DNA of 5,466 nt, taken from NCBI GenBank assembly GCA_028293095.1, contig JAQGPK010000007.1, forward strand, positions 1-5,466, read 5' to 3'. A program made the position numbers and the translations under genes. Below are positions 1-4,977 of the stretch, piece by piece. Numbering within the stretch: the first letter of the stretch is position 1; every line of letters begins with the position of its first letter. This stretch comes from Chlamydiia bacterium. Lineage in GTDB: Bacteria; Chlamydiota; Chlamydiia; Chlamydiales; FEN-1388. The notes under the pieces are model-generated. The model was not told the origin of the DNA. It searched no databases and saw nothing but the letters and a program-made list of their open reading frames with translations.

Positions 1-801
1 GATGAAGATGAGGTTTTTAATAAAATATGGTTAGAGCATATTGCGAAAAGGTTTCCTAAAGAATACAAAGTAATTTCGTATGTGATGCCCTATTGTAATT
101 TATTTCAGGCGCTAAAATGTAATATTATTCTTTTTCAAGAGGGTACAAACGAAGTAGATTGTAAGGCTGCACAAGAATGCATCCAATATATTCAAGAACA
201 GCTGGCAGTAGAAAATGTGAGTGTGTTTAGAAAAAGTGTTTTTGAAGAATTTGAAATAGAGATACTTCATAGCATTCAAAAAGGGCTCCTTAAGAATCAA
301 TCCATCCTTTTGGATCGGTGGTATAATTCTCCTTGCAGAATTCAAGAGATATTTGCGGGAATTCTTGTGAAGAGGGTATTAGTGTTTTCTTCACTACCTG
401 CTACTTTAGAAAAGTTTAATAAACGAAATTATGATGCGAGAATAAGTAAAGACACCTCCAATTGTCGGCTTTATGAACATGTGATACCTAGCTATATCAA
501 TCTCTATCGACTTTCTCCTTATTCAAAAAATGCTCTATTTTCATGTAAAAGAGCTGAGATTGAGCGCGTATTTGATAACATAGAGCAAAACCTTCCCACA
601 GATGGCGCAAAATCAAAATTGACTAGCAGGTTTCATGACCTCTCAAAAGAGAGATTAGAACAGTTGAAAAATCAGTTTCTTCCCGTAGAACTGGTTGGTG
701 ATATACTATTCATCACACCAGTTGATGCGTATGACCTGATCATTCATACCCATCTTGTAACGCCTCATCAAGCAGCGTTAGAGTTTCTGAAACGGATTTA
801 G
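1..801 (+). CDS. Unrecognised protein, 5'-truncated; possible P-loop kinase-like
   Basis: The frame is open from base 1 to the TAG at 799-801, giving 266 visible residues. The first internal start codons, GTG at 82 and ATG at 85, have no good SD and would discard 28 in-frame codons, so the real start is probably upstream of the window. The middle resembles the second half of chloramphenicol-phosphotransferase-like P-loop kinases. A hydrophobic strand ends in Asp-Arg-Trp (visible residues 105-107). A second strand, KRVLVFSSLPATLEKFNKRN (124-143), has the 'strand - SLP - helix - R/KxRN' shape of those proteins. An RLYEHVIPSYINLYRL segment follows. The glycine-rich P-loop that would prove this must lie before the window. 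The C-terminal ~60 residues are charged helix, then a short beta/alpha tail. No signal peptide or membrane segment is visible. The gene converges on the acetyltransferase gene, with 55 bp between the two stops. The CDS is near certain; the function is weak inference. Confidence 0.85.
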   Translation, partial: DEDEVFNKIWLEHIAKRFPKEYKVISYVMPYCNLFQALKCNIILFQEGTNEVDCKAAQECIQYIQEQLAVENVSVFRKSVFEEFEIEILHSIQKGLLKNQSILLDRWYNSPCRIQEIFAGILVKRVLVFSSLPATLEKFNKRNYDARISKDTSNCRLYEHVIPSYINLYRLSPYSKNALFSCKRAEIERVFDNIEQNLPTDGAKSKLTSRFHDLSKERLEQLKNQFLPVELVGDILFITPVDAYDLIIHTHLVTPHQAALEFLKRI

Positions 802-802
802 T

Positions 803-826
803 AAAAAAGCCATTCTCTGCATGGCT
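803..826 (-). terminator. Rho-independent terminator of the GNAT gene
   Basis: Read on the minus strand, a 6-bp perfect stem (AGCCAT / ATGGCT, 7-nt loop) is followed directly by TTTTTT. It starts about 30 nt past the acetyltransferase stop at 857. On the plus strand the stem is followed by ATACATT, not a T run, so it is a poor terminator for the gene ending at 801. The stem is short, hence moderate confidence. Confidence 0.6.
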
Positions 827-856
827 ATACATTCAGTACTTCCTTGTTGTAATGGC

Positions 857-1750
857 CTAAGAAGCTTTCCATTTAAGGTAGAAGTACTTGTCAGTCTCTT
901 GAAACCCAAGTTTTTTAGCAACGGCAGCAGAGGATGGATTATCGGCATAACAGGTCCAAAAAGGTTCTATACTATGTGTATAGCAGTAGTCCAGCATATA
1001 GGCACAAATGATAGCTCCTAAATTTTGTCCTCGATAGTTCTCATCTGTAACAACGCCAATTTCAGCTTTATGAGCGCCAAGTAACCCATAGGCTTCACTG
1101 ATGATTTTTCCCTGATCGACGACACAAAAACCTATTGCATGAGTGAGAAAGTGATCGTCACCTCCATAGCACGATGAAATAAAGGAGTGCCAGTCACATT
1201 GAGCAAAATTTTCTTTAGTAATTCTTTGAATAGAATATCGGGCTGGTAACTTCTTCATCCAAGCATCAAAATGGTGGGCTTTTCTTTGAAGTTGTAGTCT
1301 TTCAGCTGCAATAAAGCCCTCTTTTTCAAAGAAAGATTTAAATCCCCAATTGAACGGACAGACTATGAATACTTCAGGGAGGGTTTTCAAATAGGTTACA
1401 ATTGCTTGTAAAGAAGCCTGATTAGGTTGTCCTCCTAAATAAACATACCCAGCAGAGTTGCATATTAGTATAAAAGATGGGCTCCTTTTACTATTTGTAA
1501 AAATCTTGCCGGCACATTTATGCTCGAGCATTGAATAGAGCATCGGCTGATTGATGGTCCACCCTTGGAAGAAAGGCTTTGCGATCTCATATTCATTTGG
1601 AGCAAGCAGCTGGAGCTCGATTTTTTTATGTACACTCGGTAATGGAGTTTTTATTTCTGTATTCACAGGATGTTCCTTTTTATCTTTTGCGTGTGCCACG
1701 TGTGCCTGTCCGAGTAGCATTATTCCCATTATAAGAAAATGTCTTAGCAT
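857..1750 (-). CDS. GNAT acetyltransferase (PF12746-type) with Sec signal peptide
   Basis: This encodes 297 aa from the ATG at 1750-1748. An ATG 30 nt upstream (1780) is in frame, but it lacks an SD and lies only about 10 nt from a possible -10 box. The 1750 start has GGGAG seven bases away and puts a signal peptide exactly at the N-terminus: MLRH, a hydrophobic core FLIMGIMLLG, then a predicted cleavage after Ala-His-Ala at residue 21. The rest matches the two-part GNAT_acetyltran family (zwittermicin-resistance ZmaR type). Residues 71-107 hold GKIFTN, a Ser-Pro and YLGGQP, typical of its N-terminal half. The acetyl-CoA site is IGVVTDENYRGQNLG (231-245). Motif B is the segment ending NPSSAAVAKKLGF (271-283). 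The pyrophosphate loop reads RGQNLG rather than the common RGxGxA. The family transfers acetyl from acetyl-CoA to an amine; the substrate here is unknown. Export of a GNAT is unusual, because the periplasm lacks acetyl-CoA. It may be secreted onward to a host. The family call is confident. Confidence 0.9.
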   Translation of the reverse strand: MLRHFLIMGIMLLGQAHVAHAKDKKEHPVNTEIKTPLPSVHKKIELQLLAPNEYEIAKPFFQGWTINQPMLYSMLEHKCAGKIFTNSKRSPSFILICNSAGYVYLGGQPNQASLQAIVTYLKTLPEVFIVCPFNWGFKSFFEKEGFIAAERLQLQRKAHHFDAWMKKLPARYSIQRITKENFAQCDWHSFISSCYGGDDHFLTHAIGFCVVDQGKIISEAYGLLGAHKAEIGVVTDENYRGQNLGAIICAYMLDYCYTHSIEPFWTCYADNPSSAAVAKKLGFQETDKYFYLKWKAS

Positions 1751-1757
1751 ATGATGT

Positions 1758-1762
1758 CTCCC
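1758..1762 (-). promoter_or_regulatory. Ribosome binding site deciding the GNAT start
   Basis: The minus strand reads GGGAG, seven bases before the ATG at 1750. The alternative in-frame ATG at 1780 has only an A/T-rich leader. The site therefore supports the shorter protein that begins with the signal peptide. Confidence 0.7.
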
Positions 1763-1789
1763 AGAAATTGCTCTAAGCATGCTTTTTTA

Positions 1790-1817
1790 TGTATAAAAAC
1801 TCAAGAATGCACTGCAA
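1790..1817 (-). promoter_or_regulatory. Possible promoter of the GNAT gene
   Basis: On the minus strand, TTGCAG (1812-1817) and TATACA (1790-1795) are 16 bp apart. The match to sigma-70 consensus is weak (3/6 and 4/6). The position is sensible: just after the terminator at 1829-1850, giving a leader of about 30 nt to the chosen ATG at 1750. Confidence 0.35.
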
Positions 1818-1828
1818 AAGAAGGTAGT

Positions 1829-1850
1829 AAAAATAGAGGGCATTCCTCTA
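1829..1850 (-). terminator. Rho-independent terminator of the helical-repeat gene
   Basis: On the minus strand, TAGAGG and CCTCTA form a perfect 6-bp stem around a 5-nt loop (AATGC), followed by TTTTT. It lies about 55 nt beyond the stop of the 459-aa gene at 1903 and upstream of the acetyltransferase promoter region. This makes the two minus-strand genes separate transcription units. Confidence 0.65.
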
Positions 1851-1888
1851 GTTCTTTGACCCTTTCTGATGAATAAGTAGCCAGCTGA

Positions 1889-1901
1889 GATAACAGTTAT
1901 C
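1889..1901. repeat. Perfect 13-bp palindrome GATAAC-A-GTTATC
   Basis: GATAAC and GTTATC are perfect inverted copies around a single A, just past the stop of the 459-aa gene. A one-base loop is too tight for an RNA hairpin at full pairing, so a protein-binding half-site pair is as likely as an RNA element. It may be chance in AT-rich DNA. Confidence 0.3.
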
Positions 1902-1902
1902 A

Positions 1903-3282
1903 CTATTGGCTTACTTCACGAAGAACTGATCTAAAAAGTAGTGATGTATTAAATGCATTAGCAAGTAGCTGACGTTGAGATTCTGTACATTCACGTAACT
2001 TGGCTGCATTATTTTGCACGAGTACTCCTTGCGTTGCACGCCAAAAGGGTTCTCTTTGATCCCATAGCCATTGAGTTTGCGCTTTTTGTATTACCATGAA
2101 TATGTTCTCACCGCTTGCAGCTCGAAGCTTTTCATGGCCATTTCGTAGAAGCTCAGTGATAATGAGGCTCTGGGAACCAGCAGGACGATTTTCTAATGGG
2201 AAGGGGAGAGAAAAAAGGAGGATGAGTGTTTGATGGTTGCAGAATCGCAATGCTGCGCTTTCACTCAGACGATTGTAAAGGGCTTGGCAGAGAGAATGGC
2301 CACGATGTGGATTTTGACTTTGTGTCGCAAGTAGATCACCAAGCTCTCGAATTGTGCACATTTTTAATTTTTCATGATCATTTGCTAGAAACTCAGCCTC
2401 TATTGCGCGCAATACTTCTATACGGTTCTGCCCCGTAACTGCTTTCCAGTCTGCATCAGAGACTGGAATAAGTTTCTGTAAAGTAAGAGTAAGTTCATCA
2501 GCTCTTTGTGTTCTAAGAGAGGTGATATCATAATCTGCAAACTTTTGCTTTATGCACGTATAAAGATCATATGGAAGATTGGGAGAGTTACGATACAAAG
2601 TACAAAGATCAGAGAGATTCTCTATCCTTAAAATAATATTTCTTACAAAAGCTCGGTTAGTATAAGGAGATAAAAGTGGGAGTATAGCACGGGAAAATAC
2701 AGGAGATTGATTATCTTGTAAAAGTGCAAGTATTCTATTCTCTATGGATGTATGAAGCTCATCTGGAAGTCGGCGACGGTCGCGATACAAGGTACAAAGA
2801 TCGGAGAGTGGGAATCTAAGAAAGGGGACTGGCCGTTTTAGCCTTGAGATAATGGCTGCTGCAATTTCACCTTTGTTACAAGAAAATAAAAGTGCGGTTA
2901 GCGCAGGAGCAGATATTTGGGATTCATCATTTTGTAGATCTACAAATATTCTATCCACAATCGCTCTCTGCATTAAAAGAGGTGGTCTCTTCGCTGCCCA
3001 CTCCATAATGTCATCAGATGAAATATACTCAAACATCAGCTGAAGAAGAGGTGGAGGGAAGGCACCTTCTGTGGCACTATCTATGATTTGATTTATAGGC
3101 GTACGGAAAGTACGATCTGTCCTATCTGCAATACCTTCTAACAGTCGAGCAACTTTTGCGATAAGCTCTGAGAGGAGAGATGTACATTTTGAGACTATAT
3201 GCCCCATCCATATTCCAGTTGAGTGCACTGCTGCTTGCATAAACCGTGAGGATTCTGAGACATAAAAAGTAATTCCTTGCAT
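1903..3282 (-). CDS. Alpha-helical repeat protein with F-box-like segment, putative effector
   Basis: This encodes 459 aa from an ATG with an excellent SD (AAGGAG, seven-base spacing). I do not recognise the full-length family. Residues 1-70 lack a cleavable signal peptide but hold an amphipathic helix (about 31-53). Residues 75-99 (PPPLLQLMFEYISSDDIMEWAAKR) match the F-box pattern: Pro, Leu-Leu, Phe, a short turn, then Asp/Ile and small residues. Residues 129-256 are two copies of a 64-residue unit sharing LSDLCTLYR (159-167 and 223-231), followed by L-P-x-x-L-(H/Y)-(T)-x-I. Residues 296-445 hold about four looser ~40-residue helical units anchored on (E/A)KL(K/R)xC(T/S)-like segments, with anchor Leu at 306, 345, 386 and 429. 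Such arrays resemble FASTK/HPR-type or other helical scaffolds, though this is inference. F-box-like proteins in amoeba symbionts can recruit host Skp1-ubiquitin ligases, so an exported host-interaction role is plausible but unproven. The gene is monocistronic and divergent from the SET gene. Confidence 0.85.
   Translation of the reverse strand: MQGITFYVSESSRFMQAAVHSTGIWMGHIVSKCTSLLSELIAKVARLLEGIADRTDRTFRTPINQIIDSATEGAFPPPLLQLMFEYISSDDIMEWAAKRPPLLMQRAIVDRIFVDLQNDESQISAPALTALLFSCNKGEIAAAIISRLKRPVPFLRFPLSDLCTLYRDRRRLPDELHTSIENRILALLQDNQSPVFSRAILPLLSPYTNRAFVRNIILRIENLSDLCTLYRNSPNLPYDLYTCIKQKFADYDITSLRTQRADELTLTLQKLIPVSDADWKAVTGQNRIEVLRAIEAEFLANDHEKLKMCTIRELGDLLATQSQNPHRGHSLCQALYNRLSESAALRFCNHQTLILLFSLPFPLENRPAGSQSLIITELLRNGHEKLRAASGENIFMVIQKAQTQWLWDQREPFWRATQGVLVQNNAAKLRECTESQRQLLANAFNTSLLFRSVLREVSQ
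2549..2616 (-). repeat. Downstream copy of intragenic 64-codon tandem duplication
   Basis: This copy matches 2741-2808 at 52 of 68 positions by hand alignment, without gaps. The core (2591-2616) differs from its partner at only two of 26 bases. The offset is exactly 192 nt, or 64 codons, so the reading frame is kept. The core encodes the second LSDLCTLYR. Confidence 0.85.
2741..2808 (-). repeat. Upstream copy of intragenic 64-codon tandem duplication
   Basis: This is the partner of 2549-2616. The core (2783-2808) encodes the first LSDLCTLYR. Similarity fades on the N-terminal side, where this copy carries about eight extra residues (the KRPVPFLRFP region of the protein) relative to the other. 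Confidence 0.85.
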
Positions 3283-3289
3283 AAACGCT

Positions 3290-3295
3290 CTCCTT
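3290..3295 (-). promoter_or_regulatory. Strong SD of the helical-repeat gene
   Basis: The minus strand reads AAGGAG, seven bases before the ATG at 3282. This is near-consensus and fixes the start of the 459-aa protein. Confidence 0.75.
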
Positions 3296-3329
3296 AAGTT
3301 ACTTGGTATTTTTTCATATTATCTAGCAA

Positions 3330-3357
3330 TTGACAAACAAAATAAGCCCTCTATCCT
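3330..3357 (+). promoter_or_regulatory. Possible distal promoter for the SET gene
   Basis: A perfect TTGACA (3330-3335) is followed 16 bp later by TATCCT (3352-3357, 4/6). If used, it gives a leader of about 105 nt before the ATG at 3471. It lies in the 188-bp gap between the divergent helical-repeat and SET genes. Confidence 0.35.
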
Positions 3358-3422
3358 TTTAAATCCATAATTAGTAAGATTTAAAGCGAATAAATCAAAA
3401 CCAGTGTTCATCAGTATATACA

Positions 3423-3451
3423 TTGAATTTCATGGCATAGTTCTTTGTACT
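3423..3451 (+). promoter_or_regulatory. Possible proximal promoter for the SET gene
   Basis: TTGAAT (3423-3428) and TGTACT (3446-3451) are 17 bp apart, each matching sigma-70 consensus at 4/6. The leader would be very short and begin near the SD. It competes with the distal candidate at 3330-3357. Confidence 0.3.
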
Positions 3452-3460
3452 ATTATAAAT

Positions 3461-3465
3461 GGAGG
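3461..3465 (+). promoter_or_regulatory. SD deciding the SET gene start
   Basis: GGAGG lies five bases before the ATG at 3471. The in-frame ATG at 3459 overlaps this SD and has none of its own, so the start at 3471 (111 aa) is preferred over the 115-aa reading. Confidence 0.75.
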
Positions 3466-3470
3466 ACATA

Positions 3471-3806
3471 ATGGATACTTTACAAGATGTCGTTATCGGA
3501 AAAGGGGATCTTGATAAGAAAGGCGTGTATGCTAATCGAGATTTTAAAAAGGATGAAGTGGTTATTCAGTACCATTTAACTTCTTTAACGGAAGAGGAAT
3601 TTCAGAAACTACCGGATATAGAAAAAATGTTTACTCATGTCCACTGGGGAACAATTAACCTCTATTCTGTACCAGAGCGCTATGTGAATCACTCCGATAC
3701 TCCAAACACGTATCAAGACCTTATCAAGAGGTGTGACATAGCACTACGAGATATCAAAAAAGGGGAGATGATTACAGGCGATGCCACAAAAGACGATATC
3801 TCCTGA
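3471..3806 (+). CDS. Small SET-domain protein (putative protein-lysine methyltransferase)
   Basis: This encodes 111 aa from the ATG at 3471. It is a minimal SET domain. It opens with GKGDLDKKGVYANRDFKKDE (10-29), the usual G-x-G then 'Gv-A-rdi-kGe' strand pair. YVNHSDTPN (71-79) is the SET signature that shapes the S-adenosylmethionine pocket and pseudoknot. The final DIALRDIKKGEMITGD (89-104) corresponds to the 'DI-kGEElt-DY' segment. SET enzymes transfer methyl from SAM to protein lysines; chlamydial NUE methylates histones, but this protein is much smaller. Two things are odd. The closing motif reads ITGDATKDD, so both tyrosines of the usual T-Y-D-Y are absent (Gly103, Ala105). There is also no cysteine-rich post-SET tail. 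It may be inactive, or belong to a bacterial subfamily that lacks these features. No signal peptide is visible. The gene is monocistronic, divergent from the helical-repeat gene and convergent with the DUF892 gene. Confidence 0.88.
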   Translation: MDTLQDVVIGKGDLDKKGVYANRDFKKDEVVIQYHLTSLTEEEFQKLPDIEKMFTHVHWGTINLYSVPERYVNHSDTPNTYQDLIKRCDIALRDIKKGEMITGDATKDDIS

Positions 3807-3875
3807 AGAGTAGAGATACTACTTGATCTGAAAGCTGTCGATATTGCATGAGGAGCACATAGGTAAAGACTTAAT

Positions 3876-3911
3876 AAAAAAAGGCACACCTTACAGCGCG
3901 TAAGATATGCC
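3876..3911 (-). terminator. Strong Rho-independent terminator of the DUF892 gene
   Basis: On the minus strand a 12-bp stem (GGCATATCTTAC / GTAAGGTGTGCC, two G-U wobbles, 5-nt loop) is followed by seven T. It begins about 30 nt after the stop at 3941. Read on the plus strand the wobbles become C-A mismatches and only TTTAT follows, so the element is built for the minus strand. The SET gene has no clear terminator of its own and may rely on it weakly. Confidence 0.85.
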
Positions 3912-3940
3912 TTTATGAGAGTAGTATTGTAACTTACACT

Positions 3941-4516
3941 CTATTTACAGCAAGACTGGCATAAAGTTTCTTTTGCAAACTCTGAAAGTTTTTTCTCCAT
4001 TGCTATTTCTTCGTGGAGGGAGGCTGTGAGAAGACGCAAAATTTTCTCATTTTGGTATTTATTTTCTATGATAAAGCAAAGAAATTGATAGCATGCAATT
4101 TCAAAATGTTCAACTTGCTGACCTGCATTAATTAAAGCAAAGTCATTAGCCTCTGTTTTAGCAAAATGACGTAAAAGCTCATTGCCTTCACTTAAAATGC
4201 CATTGAGCCCTTTACTTTGATCTGTAAAGTTGAGATCCGCAAGAGTTTTAAGAAGTTCTTTCGCTTGATCTCGAATGCTCGGTAAGCCTTGAACTTTACT
4301 TGCGCTTACGTTGATATCGAGAATAGTGAAAACTTCTTCCAAACGATGGATCTGCTTTTGAGTTTCTTCTCTATGATGTTGTAAAATATTTTTTAATTCA
4401 GGGGACTCAGCTGTACTCTTCAAAGTTGCTAGATTTTCGAAGATTGCTTTTTCTGCCTTGTAAAGGTGTCTAAGATTTGTTTCTAAAAGTAAATCTAAAG
4501 CATTACACTTTTCCAT
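3941..4516 (-). CDS. DUF892 / YciF-like ferritin-fold protein
   Basis: This encodes 191 aa, slightly longer than the usual ~165 aa. It is all-helical and matches PF05974 across its length. Helix 1 has HLYKAEKAI (17-25), helix 2 HHREETQKQIHRLEEVF (47-63), then a long linker with GL-P, helix 3 GQQVEHFEIACY (132-143) and helix 4 LHEEIAMEKKL (167-177). The family has a ferritin-like four-helix bundle with a probable di-metal site. Candidate ligands are Glu22, Glu50/51, Glu136, His137 or Glu139, and Glu169/170. YciE/YciF proteins are linked to osmotic, oxidative and stationary-phase stress, but their reaction is not established. The C-terminus ends in Cys-x-x-Cys-Cys-Lys (186-191), which I do not recall as a family feature. 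The start has GAGG eight bases upstream. The leader carries an SD/anti-SD hairpin at 4555-4576. The protein is cytosolic, with no signal peptide, and monocistronic. Confidence 0.93.
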   Translation of the reverse strand: MEKCNALDLLLETNLRHLYKAEKAIFENLATLKSTAESPELKNILQHHREETQKQIHRLEEVFTILDINVSASKVQGLPSIRDQAKELLKTLADLNFTDQSKGLNGILSEGNELLRHFAKTEANDFALINAGQQVEHFEIACYQFLCFIIENKYQNEKILRLLTASLHEEIAMEKKLSEFAKETLCQSCCK

Positions 4517-4554
4517 AAAAAATACCTCACTCTTTTTTTGGTTTGAGCAGAATA

Positions 4555-4576
4555 AACCTCCTTTGATAAGGAGGTT
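4555..4576 (-). promoter_or_regulatory. Leader hairpin with anti-SD and SD arms
   Basis: A perfect 9-bp inverted repeat (AACCTCCTT / AAGGAGGTT) with a 4-nt loop lies 38 nt upstream of the DUF892 start. On the minus strand the 5' arm contains CCTCCTT, identical to the anti-SD at the 3' end of 16S rRNA, and the 3' arm contains AAGGAGG. No T run follows on either strand, so it is not a typical terminator. The ACCTC of the 5' arm could also pair with the GAGGT at the gene's own ribosome binding site, which suggests, but does not prove, translational control. Confidence 0.55.
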
Positions 4577-4602
4577 AGAAAATCCTGCAGTTATATAGTA
4601 CT

Positions 4603-4637
4603 CCAGGAATTAATTAATGCCCATAATTATTGCCTGG
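4603..4637. repeat. Imperfect inverted repeat, CCAGG arms
   Basis: CCAGGAATTAATTA and the inverted CCTGG arm pair over about 13 positions with one bulge on each side, around ATGCCC. If the promoter at 4644-4672 is used, this structure would be the first thing transcribed in the DUF892 leader. It could alternatively be an operator. Confidence 0.35.
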
Positions 4638-4643
4638 TTATAA

Positions 4644-4672
4644 ATTTAAACATTTAATAATCCAGATGTCAA
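4644..4672 (-). promoter_or_regulatory. Probable promoter of the DUF892 gene
   Basis: On the minus strand a perfect TTGACA (4667-4672) is followed after 17 bp by TTAAAT (4644-4649, 4/6). Transcription from here would give a leader of about 120 nt holding both inverted repeats (4603-4637 and 4555-4576). Confidence 0.45.
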
Positions 4673-4791
4673 AAACAGAGACTTTTTCTATTCTTCTGAT
4701 AATAGCTTGTAGATGATGGAGAAAGGGGTAGTCCTAAACAAATAATGCTCGCCTACAAATAAACGGGGTGGGGCCTGGCTTGTGATTGTGT

Positions 4792-4822
4792 AATTTGCTT
4801 GCAAATTGCAAAATTGCAAGCC
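4792..4822. repeat. Nested TTGCAA repeats and overlapping hairpins
   Basis: TTGCAA, itself a palindrome, occurs three times at 4799, 4806 and 4814. Two hairpins compete: AATTTGC-TT-GCAAATT (4792-4807) and GCTTGCAA / TTGCAAGC with a 9-nt loop (4797-4821). A longer-range GGCTTG (4777-4782) can also pair with CAAGCC (4817-4822). It may be an operator cluster or the remnant of a dispersed repeat. Confidence 0.6.
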
Positions 4823-4971
4823 TGACCACTCTTAGAGAATCAGGAGATAAAAGAAGAGGGTGTAGAAGCAGTTTTTATTGGCGATCTTTTATAGCCTATT
4901 AATTTTCTTCATGAGTTTCTTGCAGATATCGCATCAAATGTGAACAATACCCACAATTTTTTATCTTTTTA

Positions 4972-4977
4972 GGGGAG
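4972..4977 (+). promoter_or_regulatory. SD of the 4984 gene
   Basis: GGGGAG lies six bases before the ATG at 4984. This good match is the main reason to call a start here although the reading frame runs off the window. Confidence 0.65.

Noticed and set aside
112..345. 77-aa minus-strand open frame
   Set aside because: It lies entirely inside the plus-strand gene ending at 801, has no SD and shows no recognisable domain; it is an antisense shadow.
821..1021. 66-aa plus-strand open frame
   Set aside because: It is antisense to the C-terminal end of the acetyltransferase, and its start overlaps the terminator stem at 803-826.
1551..1754. 67-aa plus-strand frame with hydrophobic, cysteine-rich stretches
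   Set aside because: It looks membrane-like only because it is the complement of the acetyltransferase N-terminal region; no SD or promoter.
1751..1780. Upstream ATG at 1780 as the acetyltransferase start
   Set aside because: It has no SD, sits about 10 nt from the candidate -10 box, and would place ten polar residues before the signal peptide.
2549..2808. CRISPR-like or mobile repeat
   Set aside because: The two copies are in frame, inside a coding gene, and encode the same protein motif; there is no spacer array or terminal inverted repeat.
2226..3043. Two plus-strand frames of 70 and 63 aa
   Set aside because: Both are antisense to the helical-repeat gene, without SD or domain similarity.
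4555..4576. Rho-independent terminator
   Set aside because: The stem is strong, but neither strand has a T run after it (AGAAAATCC on plus, TATTCTG on minus).
4725..4774. G-quadruplex in the G-rich stretch
   Set aside because: Only three G runs of adequate length are present and they are widely separated, so a stable quadruplex is unlikely.
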